A stretch of 64,000 nt of DNA, taken from contig SHVY01000006.1 in the NCBI GenBank assembly GCA_009694045.1, positions 18,608 through 82,607 on the forward strand, given 5' to 3'. Shown one piece after another: positions 18,350 to 30,707 of the stretch (within the stretch, counting starts at the first letter, position 1; each line of letters begins with the position of its first letter). Both the position numbers and the translations under genes were made by a program. Source of the stretch: Alphaproteobacteria bacterium. GTDB lineage: Bacteria; Pseudomonadota; Alphaproteobacteria; SP197. The notes beneath the pieces are model-generated. The model ran no database searches and was not told the DNA's origin. It was given only the letters and a program-made list of their open reading frames with translations.

Positions 18350-19117
18350 CTAGGGTGAACGGGCGATGATCTGCCCGTGCGGGTAGGGGCGATCCTCTTT
18401 GTAGAGGATCATATGGCTCAGGAGTTTGGTTGCTTGCCACCCCGGCGGCAGTTCGGCGACGATCGCTTCGATGATTGTGCGGGCCGTCCAGATTCGCCGG
18501 CAATTCAAGGTGATGGACTTCGCGGCAAGATCGGGATGTGGGTTTCGGGATCGGGGGCTCTTGCCCTGGTAGCGAATCACGTAGGGGAGAGCATCCTTGA
18601 CCGCTTGGAGGATCGCCGCCGCCGAAGCCTTGGGCGGACGCGATAGAGCAAGGGGAAGGTCGATGTCGATGGGAAAGAGGGCGTCGAAGTGGTCGGCCTT
18701 GTAGGTGGTGGTGTCCCTTTCGCGCCCAGGATCGTTCGATCCGAATCCGCTTCCGTTCCACGCGACGACCTCGGTGCCCCCGTAACGCGTGATTAGCTGG
18801 GCCTCAAGGTCCACGGCCGTGAACACGTACACGCGGACTGCCCTGAACGTCACACGGGCGGGGTCGAGTCCAATTTGCGATTGAATCTTGTCGCCGTGCC
18901 GTTTCAGTCGTTGTCGGAGCCCTGCCTCCGCGTCGGTCTTGCCAATGTAGACAAGACCACCGTCAAGGAAGAGTTGATAGACCCCTTGGGCATCCGGAAT
19001 GTCGTTGATGGAAGCCGGCACGAGCGACGCCGCGTCCATGCTGTCCAGGGTCTCGACGAGTTGGGCAAGGAGGGCTCCCGGCAGATTGAACTCGAACTCG
19101 ATGTAGCCCGGGATCAT
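18350..19117 (-). CDS. Eco29kI-like GIY-YIG restriction endonuclease
   Basis: A 255-residue nuclease. The catalytic core has GVYQLF at 45-50, VYIGKT at 56-61 and the downstream RLKRHGDKI, matching the Y-Y-K-R-H arrangement of GIY-YIG enzymes. VAWNGSGFGSNDPGRERD resembles the WN-GFG-NDPG block of the Eco29kI restriction endonuclease family. Eco29kI itself cuts CCGCGG; whether this enzyme does is not known. Its ATG overlaps the methyltransferase stop by 4 bp, so the pair is one coupled unit. The region looks less GC-rich than its neighbours, as expected for an acquired cassette. The frame is intact. Confidence 0.85.
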   Translation of the reverse strand: MIPGYIEFEFNLPGALLAQLVETLDSMDAASLVPASINDIPDAQGVYQLFLDGGLVYIGKTDAEAGLRQRLKRHGDKIQSQIGLDPARVTFRAVRVYVFTAVDLEAQLITRYGGTEVVAWNGSGFGSNDPGRERDTTTYKADHFDALFPIDIDLPLALSRPPKASAAAILQAVKDALPYVIRYQGKSPRSRNPHPDLAAKSITLNCRRIWTARTIIEAIVAELPPGWQATKLLSHMILYKEDRPYPHGQIIARSP

Positions 19118-20294
19118 GCCACGGCCGCGACCGCCCCACGCGCATCCAGGTGGCTCCGGATGTCGCGCGCCAGGAGTTCGGCCAGGGTGACCGGCGCGGC
19201 ATTGCCGAGCTGGCGCATGGTCTCGGTCCATGTGCCGTGGAATAGGAAGTCGTCCGGGAAAGCTTGGAGGCGGGCACTTTCCCGCACCGAAAAGTACCGC
19301 ACGCGTCCCTCGGGTCGGAGAAGCATGTTCTCCCCGCCGGGAACGCCGTGAACGCCGGCCTTGAGGGTCTTGGCCGGTTCGTCAAGGGCGCTACCGGTGT
19401 GGCCTGGATAACTACGCGCGCCAGGTTGAAATCGATGGTTGGGAAATCCCGAGCACCCCGTGGGTCGAATTCCGGGTCGGGTAGGCCCACGAGGGCATCG
19501 CGCACGGTGCGCCAGGGAAGCATCCGAGGTGGGCCGACTAACTGCCTGGCGCGTTGCTCGGCGCGCTCGGTGCCGACGCGCTGATTTCGGTGAACCCGAT
19601 GCCGCTCCCAATAGTTGCCAGAACGCATCTGCTGCCAGATCAGGGCATCCTGGGAGTGGGTCGCCGTGGGGAACGACCAGCGCACCGCAAGGTCCCGGCG
19701 AAAGCCGGCGAAGAACACTCGTTCTCGGCGCTGTGGCACGCCGTAGTCCGTCGCGTCGAGGACCTCGACCAGAACTTGGTATTGCAGGCCGCCGTAGGGC
19801 ACGGCGGAGTGGTGGCGCCCCAGCCGGCGAAGATGATCGAGCCATCTCTCGTCGGTTGCCTGGGCAATCTCGGGATAGGTGAGTTGGAGCTTGATGTATT
19901 CGAGATGGTTGGCGAACAGCCGTCGCGTAAGGCCCTTCACATTCTCGAACAGGAATGCCTGGGGGCGTAGCTCGCGCACCGCTCGAACCGCTTCGGGGAA
20001 CATGTCACGTTCGTCGCCGTGGCCCCGGTGCTTACCGCCGAGGGAGAAGGGCTGGCAGGGAGGGCCCCCGGAGACAAGCGCGATGTCGCCTTGGAGTTCC
20101 CCGTAGTCAAACGCGCGCACATCGCCCTGCCAGAGCGGCCAATCGGCTACGTGCGGGATTCTCCTAGCTTGGTTTTCCCGGATCGTGTCGCAACAATAGC
20201 GATCACGCTCGATGACCACGGCGGCGCGGAAGCCCGCCCTGCTTACCCCGATTTCGAGCCCTCCGGCTCCCGCGAACAGTTCGACGGATCGCAC
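19114..20294 (-). CDS. DNA (cytosine-5)-methyltransferase, frame-broken near residue 283
   Basis: The modification partner of the cassette. The GTG start has GGAGGG six bases upstream. Motifs in the first frame are I (ELFAGAGGLEIG), IV with catalytic Cys80 (GGPPCQPFS), VI (FLFENVKG) and VIII (RRERVFFAGF). The C-terminal motifs, from FPNHRFQPGARSYPGHTGS through DEPAKTLKAG to RQLGNAAPVTLAELLA, continue in the -1 frame and end at 19114. The switch falls on T-TTC-CCA (19440-19446 on the minus strand) in the phase needed for a -1 slip. A one-base deletion in the T or C run is the simple alternative. Without the shift the protein lacks motif X. Confidence 0.85.
19440..19446 (-). other. candidate -1 slippery heptamer T-TTC-CCA
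   Basis: On the coding (minus) strand the zero-frame codons read GAT TTC CCA. The heptamer X-XXY-YYZ with X=T, Y=C, Z=A therefore has the canonical phase for tandem -1 slippage, and the -1 frame reads TTT CCC AAC CAT, which is the frame of the methyltransferase C-terminus. About 14 bases downstream, CCTGG and CCAGG flank a 13-base loop and could form a weak hairpin. The match may be chance; see the finding. Confidence 0.4.
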
Positions 20295-20712
20295 GCAATC
20301 CCTCCAGGAAACGTTGTATGTTCCCTTTTAGTTCTCCGCTATCGCCGATCTCGCATTCCCAGACAACAAGCGATTTCCAGCCAAGCGCCGCCAATTCGGA
20401 TCGATGTCGTTCGTCCCGTGCGCGGTTCGCCTCCAGCTTCGGGAGCCAGAAATCGAGCCGGGATTTAGGCAGGCGTGCCAGTTTGCAATTCGGATCTGGG
20501 TGACGGTGCCAGAAGCAGCCATGGATAAATATAGCCATTTTTCGCGAGGGGAACACCATATCTGGTGTTCCTGGCAGGTCACGCCGATGGAGGCGGTAGC
20601 GATAGCCCATGCCGTGCACCAAGCGTCGAACCACCAACTCGGGCTGGGTGTCCCATCCACGCATGCGCGCCATGCGCTCGCTGCGTTCCGCTGGTGTGAG
20701 GGTATCGGCCAT
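20203..20712 (-). CDS. vsr: very short patch repair endonuclease Vsr
   Basis: A 169-residue nickase that starts repair of T:G mismatches left when 5-methylcytosine is deaminated. The start SERMARMRGWDTQPELVVRRLVHGMGYRYRLH and the core LPGTPDMVFPSRKMAIFIHGCFWHRH are typical. Asp51, His64 and His69 match the numbering of the E. coli catalytic residues, and Cys66, His71 and a later Cys could bind zinc. The C-terminal tail overlaps the methyltransferase start by 92 bp and is basic. Pairing with a C5-methyltransferase is the normal Vsr setting and supports a working modification system. Confidence 0.93.
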   Translation of the reverse strand: MADTLTPAERSERMARMRGWDTQPELVVRRLVHGMGYRYRLHRRDLPGTPDMVFPSRKMAIFIHGCFWHRHPDPNCKLARLPKSRLDFWLPKLEANRARDERHRSELAALGWKSLVVWECEIGDSGELKGNIQRFLEGLRAIRRTVRGSRRARNRGKQGGLPRRRGHRA

Positions 20713-20809
20713 ACGGGTATTTTAGCGCACGGTACCGCGAGCGCTCGAATGCTGGCAAAGGATCGAATTCGCGTGTTTCACCCCCCTGCGGACGGTGATC
20801 CCCGGCGAA

Positions 20810-20839
20810 TTGACTTGGCGCGGGCCCAGGGTCTAGATG
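20810..20839 (+). promoter_or_regulatory. candidate sigma-70 promoter of sdhCDAB
   Basis: TTGACT at 20810-20815 and TAGATG at 20834-20839 are separated by 18 bases, followed by an AGGAGG at 20851-20856 ahead of the sdhC ATG at 20871. The spacing of that Shine-Dalgarno to the ATG (14) is long. Confidence 0.4.
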
Positions 20840-20870
20840 GGTTGGGGATTAGGAGGGGACCGCGCGCGTC

Positions 20871-21269
20871 ATGGCTGCATCGAAGCAACGGCCGCTGTCG
20901 CCGCATCTGCAGATCTACCGGCCCCAACTGACATCGGTTCTGTCCATCTTCCACCGCTTGACCGGGGTGGCGCTTTCGGGCGGCACGCTGCTGCTGGCGT
21001 GGTGGCTGGTCGCGGGCGCGATCGGGCCCGATGCCTACGCGATCTTCGAGGCGTTCTGCACGTCCTGGATCGGCTGGGTGCTGCTGGCCGGCTTCAGCTA
21101 TGCGCTGATGTACCATATGTGCAACGGCATCCGGCATCTGTTCTGGGACGGGGGCTTTGGGCTTGAGCTCAAGGACGCCTACGTTTCGGGCTACGTCGTG
21201 GTCGTCGCCAGTGTCGTGCTGACCGCGCTGGTGTGGGGCGTCGGCCTTGGCATCGGAGGTGAGGGATGA
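20871..21269 (+). CDS. sdhC: succinate dehydrogenase cytochrome b556 subunit
   Basis: A 132-residue membrane anchor with three hydrophobic helices. It starts [32 protein letters not shown], the SdhC signature, and the second helix ends [15 protein letters not shown], whose His is the expected heme ligand. It anchors SdhAB and forms the quinone site with SdhD. Its stop overlaps the sdhD start by 4 bp. Confidence 0.95.
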   Translation: MAASKQRPLSPHLQIYRPQLTSVLSIFHRLTGVALSGGTLLLAWWLVAGAIGPDAYAIFEAFCTSWIGWVLLAGFSYALMYHMCNGIRHLFWDGGFGLELKDAYVSGYVVVVASVVLTALVWGVGLGIGGEG

Positions 21270-21640
21270 CGCTGCGCTCCCCGCTCGGACGGGCCCGCGG
21301 TCTTGGTTCGGCCAAGGAAGGAACCCATCACTGGTGGATGCAGCGGGTGACGGCGGTGGCGCTGGTCCCCCTGATGATCCTGCTGGTCGGCTTCCTGCCG
21401 GTGGCCGCGGCGGCCGGGTACAACGGGTTCCTGCAGCTGATGCAGGATCCGATCACCGCGACGGTTCTGACCCTCGCCGTGATCGCCGGCCTCTACCACA
21501 TGAAATTGGGGCTGCAGGTGGTGATCGAGGACTACGTTCACCACGAAGGGGCGAAGACGATTCTCCTGGTCCTGAGCGCGCTCGGCGCATCGACCATCGG
21601 CGCCGTCTCGCTGGTGTCCATCTTCATGCTGGCGCTCTAG
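21266..21640 (+). CDS. sdhD: succinate dehydrogenase hydrophobic membrane anchor
   Basis: A 124-residue three-helix subunit. [30 protein letters not shown] and [19 protein letters not shown] are the conserved segments; the latter holds quinone-site and heme-side residues. It is coupled to sdhC by ATGA and followed by sdhA after 8 bp. Confidence 0.95.
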   Translation: MTLRSPLGRARGLGSAKEGTHHWWMQRVTAVALVPLMILLVGFLPVAAAAGYNGFLQLMQDPITATVLTLAVIAGLYHMKLGLQVVIEDYVHHEGAKTILLVLSALGASTIGAVSLVSIFMLAL

Positions 21641-21648
21641 GAGGGCCG

Positions 21649-23439
21649 ATGGCCAAGGCCTATCCGATCACCGATCACGTCTGCGATGTCGTCGTCGTTG
21701 GCGCGGGCGGCGCCGGCCTGCGCGCGACCTTCGGCATGGCCGCGGCGGGTCTCAATACGGTCTGCCTGACCAAGGTGTTCCCGACCCGCAGCCACACGGT
21801 GGCGGCGCAGGGCGGCATCTCGGCGGCACTCGGCAACATGGGGGAAGACGACTGGCGCTTCCACATGTACGACACCGTCAAGGGCTCCGACTGGCTCGGC
21901 GACCAGGACGCGATCGAGTACATGTGCAAGGAGGCCCCGGCCGCGATCATCGAGCTGGAACACTACGGCGTGCCGTTCAGCCGGACGCCGGAGGGCAAGA
22001 TCTACCAGCGCGCCTTCGGCGGCATGACGACCCACTACGGCAAGGGCCAGGCGATGCGCACCTGCGCTGCCGCCGACCGCACCGGGCACGCCATGCTGCA
22101 TACCCTCTACCAACAATCGCTGCGCCATTCGGCGCGGTTCCTGGTGGAATGGTTCGCCCTTGACCTGATCATGGGCGACGACGGCGGCTGTCGCGGCGTG
22201 ATCGCCTGGAACCTGGACGACGGCACCCTGCACCGTTTCAACGCCCACATCACCGTGCTGGCGACCGGCGGCTACGGGCGGTCCTACTTCTCCTGTACCT
22301 CGGCCCATACCTGCACCGGCGATGGCAACGGCATGGTCGCCCGCGCCGGATTGCCGCTGCAGGACATGGAATTCGTGCAGTTCCATCCCACCGGCATCTA
22401 CGGGTCGGGCTGCCTCATCACCGAGGGCGCGCGCGGCGAAGGCGGGTTCCTGGTCAACGCCCAGGGTGAGCGGTTCATGGAGCGCTATGCGCCCTCGGCC
22501 AAGGACCTGGCCAGCCGCGACGTGGTCAGCCGGGCGATGACCATCGAGATCCGCGAGGGGCGCGGGGTGGGACCGGACAAGGATCACATCCACCTGCACC
22601 TCGATCACCTGGACCCGAAGCTCCTGCACGAGCGGCTTCCCGGCATTTCCGAATCGGCCAAGATCTTCGCCGGGGTCGACGTGACCCGCGAGGCGATCCC
22701 GGTGCTACCGACCGTGCACTACAACATGGGCGGCATCCCTACGAACTACCGGGGCGAGGTCGTGACCGTGAAGGACGGCGACCCCGACCACGTGGTGCCC
22801 GGCCTGATGGCGATCGGCGAAGCGGCCTGCGTCTCGGTGCACGGGGCCAACCGGCTCGGCTCGAATTCGCTCCTCGATCTCGTCGTGTTCGGCCGCGCCG
22901 CCGCGACCCGGGCGCGCGAGGTGGTGACGGCGGGAAGTCCGCCGCCGCCCATGCCGGCCGGCGGTGGCGAGGGATCGCTCGAGCGCTTCGATCGGTTGCG
23001 CAACGCCCGCGGGTCGAAGCCCACCGCCCTGGTGCGGCTTGCCATGCAGCGGACCATGCAGAACCACGCCGCGGTCTTCCGCACCGGCGATACCCTGGAC
23101 GAGGGCGTGCGGCGGATGGGCGACGTGTGGCGGGAGTTCGGCGACGTGAGCGTCGCGGATCGCTCGCTTGTGTGGAACAGCGACCTGGTCGAGACCTGGG
23201 AGCTCGACAACCTGCTGCGCTGCGCCATGGTCACCATGGCGTCGGCCGCCAACCGCAAGGAAAGCAGGGGCAGCCACGCGCGCGAGGATTTCGCCAACCG
23301 CGACGATGTCAATTGGATGAAACACACCGTCGCCTGGATGGACGACAGCGGCGCGGTTCGGATCGATTATCGGCCCGTTCACCTCTACACGCTATCGAAC
23401 GACATCGAAGTGATTCAGCCCAAGGCGCGGGTGTATTAG
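21649..23439 (+). CDS. sdhA: succinate dehydrogenase flavoprotein subunit
   Basis: A 596-residue FAD subunit that oxidises succinate to fumarate. The N-terminus has [17 protein letters not shown], then [20 protein letters not shown], whose His carries the covalent FAD. The active-site region [15 protein letters not shown] and the [15 protein letters not shown] block are intact, and the C-terminal [15 protein letters not shown] is typical. GAGGG precedes the ATG; the frame is open upstream through sdhD without similarity. Confidence 0.98.
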   Translation: MAKAYPITDHVCDVVVVGAGGAGLRATFGMAAAGLNTVCLTKVFPTRSHTVAAQGGISAALGNMGEDDWRFHMYDTVKGSDWLGDQDAIEYMCKEAPAAIIELEHYGVPFSRTPEGKIYQRAFGGMTTHYGKGQAMRTCAAADRTGHAMLHTLYQQSLRHSARFLVEWFALDLIMGDDGGCRGVIAWNLDDGTLHRFNAHITVLATGGYGRSYFSCTSAHTCTGDGNGMVARAGLPLQDMEFVQFHPTGIYGSGCLITEGARGEGGFLVNAQGERFMERYAPSAKDLASRDVVSRAMTIEIREGRGVGPDKDHIHLHLDHLDPKLLHERLPGISESAKIFAGVDVTREAIPVLPTVHYNMGGIPTNYRGEVVTVKDGDPDHVVPGLMAIGEAACVSVHGANRLGSNSLLDLVVFGRAAATRAREVVTAGSPPPPMPAGGGEGSLERFDRLRNARGSKPTALVRLAMQRTMQNHAAVFRTGDTLDEGVRRMGDVWREFGDVSVADRSLVWNSDLVETWELDNLLRCAMVTMASAANRKESRGSHAREDFANRDDVNWMKHTVAWMDDSGAVRIDYRPVHLYTLSNDIEVIQPKARVY

Positions 23440-23459
23440 GCCGCCCCCAGGAGACCGTC

Positions 23460-24242
23460 ATGGCCGAGTTCCGCCTGCCCCCGAATTCCCGCTACAAGAA
23501 GGGAAAGAGCCACCCGGCGCCGGCGGGTGCCCAGAAGGCGAAGACGTTCCAGGTCTATCGCTACGATCCGGATTCGGGCGAGAACCCACGGGTCGACAGC
23601 TACGAGGTCGACACCGCCGCGTGCGGGCCGATGGTCCTGGACGCCCTGATCAAGATCAAGACCGAGGTCGATGCCGGCCTGACCTTCCGCCGGTCGTGCC
23701 GCGAGGGCATCTGCGGCTCCTGCGCCATGAACATAGACGGCACCAACACCCTCGCCTGCATCAAGCCGATCGCGGAGGTGAAGGGGCCGATCAAGGTGTT
23801 CCCCCTGCCGCACATGCCGGTAGTCAAGGACCTGGTGCCGGACCTGACGCACGTCTACGCCCAGTACGCCTCGATCGAGCCGTGGCTGAAGACCACCACC
23901 CCGCCTCCGGGAAATCGCGAACGCCTGCAATCGCCGGAGGAACGGGCGAAGCTCGACGGGCTGTACGAGTGCATCCTGTGCTTCTGCTGCACGACCAGCT
24001 GCCCGAGCTACTGGTGGAACAGCGACCGGTACCTGGGGCCGGCGATCCTCTTGCAGGCCTATCGCTGGCTGGTGGACAGCCGCGACGAGGCGACCGGCGA
24101 GCGGCTCGACGAGCTGGAAGACCCGTTCCGCCTCTACCGCTGCCACACCATCATGAACTGCACCAAGACCTGCCCCAAGGGCCTGAACCCCGCCAAGGCC
24201 ATCGCCGAGACGAAGAAGATGATGCAGGCGAGGCGGGGGTAG
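23460..24242 (+). CDS. sdhB: succinate dehydrogenase iron-sulfur subunit
   Basis: A 260-residue electron-transfer subunit. The 2Fe-2S cysteines lie in [15 protein letters not shown] and the following TLACIK. The C-terminal ferredoxin domain has [16 protein letters not shown] and [17 protein letters not shown] for the 4Fe-4S and 3Fe-4S clusters. The start has a 25-30 residue lead with [10 protein letters not shown], usual in alphaproteobacteria. It is the last gene of sdhCDAB; the 123 bp after it, before the convergent ThDP enzyme gene, show nothing recognisable. Confidence 0.98.
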   Translation: MAEFRLPPNSRYKKGKSHPAPAGAQKAKTFQVYRYDPDSGENPRVDSYEVDTAACGPMVLDALIKIKTEVDAGLTFRRSCREGICGSCAMNIDGTNTLACIKPIAEVKGPIKVFPLPHMPVVKDLVPDLTHVYAQYASIEPWLKTTTPPPGNRERLQSPEERAKLDGLYECILCFCCTTSCPSYWWNSDRYLGPAILLQAYRWLVDSRDEATGERLDELEDPFRLYRCHTIMNCTKTCPKGLNPAKAIAETKKMMQARRG

Positions 24243-24365
24243 AACCCTTCATCCATACCATCTTCATCGCGAGCCGAACGCGAAGCGATCCAGAGTTGCA
24301 GAGGCTCGTGCGGTTGCCCTGGTTGGCTTCGCCATGACGCTGAGCTTGGAGCGCCCCGCGCGAGC

Positions 24366-25997
24366 CTATCCCACCGGGAACTCAGGCTCCTCGCGGGTGA
24401 TGACTTCAACGAGGGCGGGGGTGCCGGCGCGATTCTTGGCGATGGCGCGCTTCAGCGCCGGTCCCAGGTCCTTGACCTTCTCGACCCGCTCGCCGTGGCC
24501 GCCGAGCGCCTGAGCGACGAGGGCGTAGTCGCCGCCCAGGCGGTGGATGCGGTAGCGCTGGGTGGCGACCGGGTGGTGGTGGGTGTAGCCGCCCATGACG
24601 CCGTTGTTGAGGACGATGGTGAGGATCGGGATATTGGAGCGCACGGCGGTCTCGAAATCCATGCCGACCATGCCGAAGGCGGCATCGCCCATGACGTTGA
24701 CGGAGAGCCAATCGGGCTTGGCGAGCTTCGCTCCCATGGCGAGGCCGAGGCTGGTGCCGAGCTGGGTGGATTTGCCCCAGCCGATGTAGCCATGCGGCGC
24801 GATCGATTCGTAGAACGGCACGACCTGGTCGCGCGGATTGCCCGATTCGTGGGTGACGACGGTCTTCGTGCGGTCGGCCACCCGCATCAGCTCGGCGATC
24901 ACTCGGTAGGGGCTGATCGGTTCGGCATCGGAGGCGAGCCGCTTGCCCCAGACCTTCATGAAGGCGTCGCGGTCGGCCTTGATGGTCTTGGCGGCGGCGG
25001 CGGCCCGGGCCTTGCCCTTGGATCCGAACTTCGACCTGGCGGCCTCGATCATCTGGGCGAGCACAGCCCGGGCGTCGCCGATCACGGCATGGGCGATCGG
25101 TTGGTGCTTGTTCACGTCGCCCGGCTCGTTGGTGACTTGGGCGATGATTTTTCCGGCGGGAACCTGGGTGGTGTAGCTGGAGAGGGTGAAGCTGGTGCCG
25201 ATGCCAAGCACGAAGTCGGCGCGGGCCAGCGCCTTGTCGACCATGGCGGGGCGCGAGTTGCCGCCGGCGCCGAGCGACAGCGGATGATTCTCGGGGAACG
25301 CGCTCTTGCCGGCGAGCGTGGTCATCACCGGGGTGCCGGTCAGCTCGGCGAAGGCCCGGAGTTCGTCCCAGGCCTCGGCGTAGAGCACGCCCTGGCCGGC
25401 GACGATCAGCGGCGCCTTGGCGGCCAGCAGGGTCTTCACCAGATCGCGCACCTGATCGGGGTCGCCCTGGGCGCGGGCATGGCGGGTCGGCTTGTAGGTG
25501 AAGGGGCCGACCTCGGCGTCCATGAAATCGTCCGGCACCTCGACGACGACGGGTCCCGGCTTGCCGGTGCGCAACAGCGAGAACGCATGGCGCAAGACCT
25601 GCGGCAGGCGGTCGGCGCGGTTGATCGACGTCATCCATTTGGTGACCGCGCCGTAGTTGCGGATCACCTGGAAATTGGGGGCGATCGCCGACTCGCGGCT
25701 TTCGTAGCCGCTGGGCAGGAGGAGAAGCGGGCTCGCGTCCGCGTAGGCCTGCGCGACCGCGCCGAACACGTTCTCGGCGCCGGGGCCGTATTGCACGGCG
25801 CAGACGCCGATCGACCGGCCGCCGGATACCCGGGAGAGCCCGTCGGCGATGTTGGCGGCAACCCGTTCGGTGCGACCGATGATCGGGCGGATGCCGACCG
25901 ACGCGGCCCCATCGAAGATCGGGTTATGCGGAAAGCCGGTGATGACCTCGACGCCTTCCGCCTTGAGGATCGTCCCGATCGCGTCCTTGCCCTTCAT
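24366..25997 (-). CDS. thiamine pyrophosphate-dependent enzyme (acetolactate synthase-like)
   Basis: A 543-residue protein with the three-domain layout of ThDP decarboxylases and synthases. The N-terminal domain has GRTERVAANIADGLSRVSG with the activating Glu; the central domain starts near DPDQVRDLVKTLLAAKAP; the C-terminal domain has the diphosphate-binding GDAAFGMVGMDFETAVRSN, ending in LNN about 30 residues after GD. The substrate cannot be read from the sequence; acetolactate synthase, oxalyl-CoA decarboxylase and benzoylformate decarboxylase families are all related. It is not next to an ilvN-like gene, so a biosynthetic acetolactate synthase is unlikely. It is divergent from the dioxygenase remnant. 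Confidence 0.85.
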   Translation of the reverse strand: MKGKDAIGTILKAEGVEVITGFPHNPIFDGAASVGIRPIIGRTERVAANIADGLSRVSGGRSIGVCAVQYGPGAENVFGAVAQAYADASPLLLLPSGYESRESAIAPNFQVIRNYGAVTKWMTSINRADRLPQVLRHAFSLLRTGKPGPVVVEVPDDFMDAEVGPFTYKPTRHARAQGDPDQVRDLVKTLLAAKAPLIVAGQGVLYAEAWDELRAFAELTGTPVMTTLAGKSAFPENHPLSLGAGGNSRPAMVDKALARADFVLGIGTSFTLSSYTTQVPAGKIIAQVTNEPGDVNKHQPIAHAVIGDARAVLAQMIEAARSKFGSKGKARAAAAAKTIKADRDAFMKVWGKRLASDAEPISPYRVIAELMRVADRTKTVVTHESGNPRDQVVPFYESIAPHGYIGWGKSTQLGTSLGLAMGAKLAKPDWLSVNVMGDAAFGMVGMDFETAVRSNIPILTIVLNNGVMGGYTHHHPVATQRYRIHRLGGDYALVAQALGGHGERVEKVKDLGPALKRAIAKNRAGTPALVEVITREEPEFPVG

Positions 25998-26080
25998 CGC
26001 ACCCCTCCCAGGTTTCGTTCTGCATACAACCCTAGCACCTGGCCTTGCTCCTGCCGAGGGGCAAGCCTAATGTTCGGGTC

Positions 26081-26897
26081 ATGGACAGCGTACCGGCCGA
26101 CATTCGCCAGATCATCGATCTCGATCGCTATCCGATCAGGGGCCTTGGGGCGATGGGTGCCCAAGCGGCCCGATTCCGCGCGGAATACGAGCAAGCGGGC
26201 CTCTGCCTGCTGCCGGGGTTCCTGCGGCCCGACGCCGTAGCGAGGTTGGCTTCGGAGGCGATGCGCCTGGTGCCGCGGGCCCACCGGCAGAGCCACGACG
26301 ACATCGCCTACGGCCGGTTTCGTCACCGCCTTGACGACTTCCCCATGGGCCACGCGGTGCGCCGGACCAGCCGGTTCAGCATGGGGCTCGTCGCCTACGA
26401 CACCCTGCCCGACGACGGTTTGATCAAGCGGGTCTACCATTGGGATGGGCTGACCCGGTTCGTCGCGATCCTGACCGGCAACCCGACCCTGCACCGTACC
26501 GCCGACCCGCTGCTGTCCTGCAACGTCTCGGCGCTGGGCGACGGCGATACCCACGGCTGGCACTTCGATGGCAACGACTTCGTGGTGACGCTGCTGCTGC
26601 AAGCGGCCGAACGGGGCGGGGACTTCGAGTTCGCGCCGAGCATTTGCCGGCCCCGACGACGAGAACTTCGACGCCGTGGCCCGCGTCTACGACGGCGATC
26701 GGTCGCGCATCGTGCGGCCTCCGTTCGCGCCGGGGACCCTCTGCCTGTTCCGTGGCCGCTACTCGCTGCATCGTGTCAGCGAGGCCCGGGGCCCGCGGCC
26801 CCGGCTGCTCGCCGTCTTCAGCTACCACCGGGAGCCGGGACTGATCTTCCCGGAGGCGACGCAGCGGAACTACGTGGGGCGCGCCGCCGCCGCGTGA
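26081..26897 (+). pseudogene. phytanoyl-CoA dioxygenase-like protein, frameshifted
   Basis: A 2-oxoglutarate/Fe(II) oxygenase-like gene split by one frame change. The first frame runs from [12 protein letters not shown] to [10 protein letters not shown] and holds the HxD iron ligands in [10 protein letters not shown]. The family continuation [19 protein letters not shown] to the end (stop at 26895-26897) is in the +1 frame and carries the distal His (GRYSLHRVS) and the co-substrate Arg ([13 protein letters not shown]). The shift fits one extra T in the TTT at 26643-26645. As written, no single product has the complete iron site. The first frame happens to stay open into mmsA, which would look like a false fusion. 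Confidence 0.8.
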
Positions 26898-26956
26898 AGA
26901 AATTGCTTGCGCCAGTCCGGCGCGAACGGTTTCTTGGCCAGCGGAGGGCGATCGCC

Positions 26957-29427
<2,471 letters not shown>

Positions 29428-29471
29428 CCAATTCTTTACCCGGAATCGACGACTGTGCCGGCCCTATGGGG

Positions 29472-29499
29472 TTGCGCCACCATGGTTAACGGCTATAGT
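29472..29499 (+). promoter_or_regulatory. candidate sigma-70 promoter for sucCDAB-lpd
   Basis: TTGCGC at 29472-29477 and TATAGT at 29494-29499, with a 16-base spacer, lie in the 110-bp gap between mdh and sucC, about 40 bp ahead of the sucC ATG. This suggests that the suc genes can be transcribed apart from mdh. Confidence 0.45.
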
Positions 29500-29537
29500 G
29501 GCGGCGCCCGAGGCGGCACGGAAGCCAGCGGCGGCGA

Positions 29538-30707
29538 ATGAATCTCCACGAGTACCAAGCTAAGGAATTGCTGGCCAAATTCGGGGTCCCGGTGCCGCGT
29601 GGCAAGGTCGCCGTCACGGCCGAGGAGGCACGCACGGCTGCCCGCGAACTCGGCTCGGCCGTCTGCGTCGTCAAGGCCCAGGTGCATGCGGGGGGGCGCG
29701 GCAAGGGCGGCGGCATCAAGGTCGTGCGCAGCCCCGACGAGGCGGCCGAGGCAGCCCGGGGCATGCTTGGGCGCAAGCTGATCACCCATCAGACGGGACC
29801 GGGAGGTCGCCCGATCGACAGGGTCTGGGTGGAAGAGGGCTCGACGCCCGCGCGCGAGCTCTATCTGGCGCTTCTGGTCGACCGCGCGCGCGGTTGGCCG
29901 GCGTTCATCGCCTCGACCGAGGGGGGCATGGACATCGAGGCGGTCGCCGCCAAGACACCGGACAAGATCATCACCATCGGCGTCGATCCGGCCACCGGCT
30001 GGCAGGCCTTCCACGGCCGTCGCCTGGCCGTGGCGCTCAAGCTCTCGGGCGAACAGGCGAAGGCGATCGGCGGGTTCGGCCGCTCGCTGTACCGCGCGTT
30101 CCTCGAATCGGACGCGAGCCTGGTGGAGATCAACCCGCTGGTGGTCACGACCGGCGGGCAGCTCATCGCGCTCGACGCCAAGATCAACCTGGACGACAAC
30201 GCGACCTTCCGCCACACGGACCTGGCGGCCATGCGCGACACCGCCCAGGAGGACCAGGCCGAGGTCGAGGCGACGCAGGCCGGACTCAACTTCATCAAGC
30301 TCGACGGCAGCATCGGCTGCCTGGTGAACGGCGCCGGCCTCGCCATGGCCACCATGGACATCATCAAGCTGGCTGGAGGCGATCCCGCCAATTTCCTCGA
30401 CGTGGGCGGCGGCGCGACCAAGGAACAAGTCGCCAAGGCCTTCCGTATCATCCTGACCGACCCCAAGGTCGAGGGCATCCTGGTGAACATCTTCGGCGGC
30501 ATCATGCGCTGCGACGTGATCGCCGAAGGTGTCGTGGCCGCGGCCCGGGAGCTGGGACTCAAGGTGCCGCTGGTGGTACGGTTGGCGGGGACCAACGTGG
30601 ATCTCGGCAAGCGCATCCTCGCGACGTCGGGTCTGGCGATCACCCCGGCCGACGATCTGGACGATGCCGCGCGCAAGATCGTCGCGGCGATCGGGAAGGC
30701 AGCCTGA
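29538..30707 (+). CDS. sucC: succinyl-CoA synthetase beta subunit (ADP-forming)
   Basis: A 389-residue ATP-grasp subunit. It begins [22 protein letters not shown], has [19 protein letters not shown] for nucleotide binding, [11 protein letters not shown] for Mg2+, and [22 protein letters not shown] near the alpha-subunit contact. The stop shares one base with the sucD start (TGATG), consistent with equal subunit output. Confidence 0.97.
   Translation: MNLHEYQAKELLAKFGVPVPRGKVAVTAEEARTAARELGSAVCVVKAQVHAGGRGKGGGIKVVRSPDEAAEAARGMLGRKLITHQTGPGGRPIDRVWVEEGSTPARELYLALLVDRARGWPAFIASTEGGMDIEAVAAKTPDKIITIGVDPATGWQAFHGRRLAVALKLSGEQAKAIGGFGRSLYRAFLESDASLVEINPLVVTTGGQLIALDAKINLDDNATFRHTDLAAMRDTAQEDQAEVEATQAGLNFIKLDGSIGCLVNGAGLAMATMDIIKLAGGDPANFLDVGGGATKEQVAKAFRIILTDPKVEGILVNIFGGIMRCDVIAEGVVAAARELGLKVPLVVRLAGTNVDLGKRILATSGLAITPADDLDDAARKIVAAIGKAA

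Noticed and set aside
18963..20294. 443-residue zero-frame methyltransferase as a complete protein
   Set aside because: After about residue 283 it loses all family similarity, while the -1 frame carries the C-terminal motifs; the tail runs through the start of the nuclease gene.
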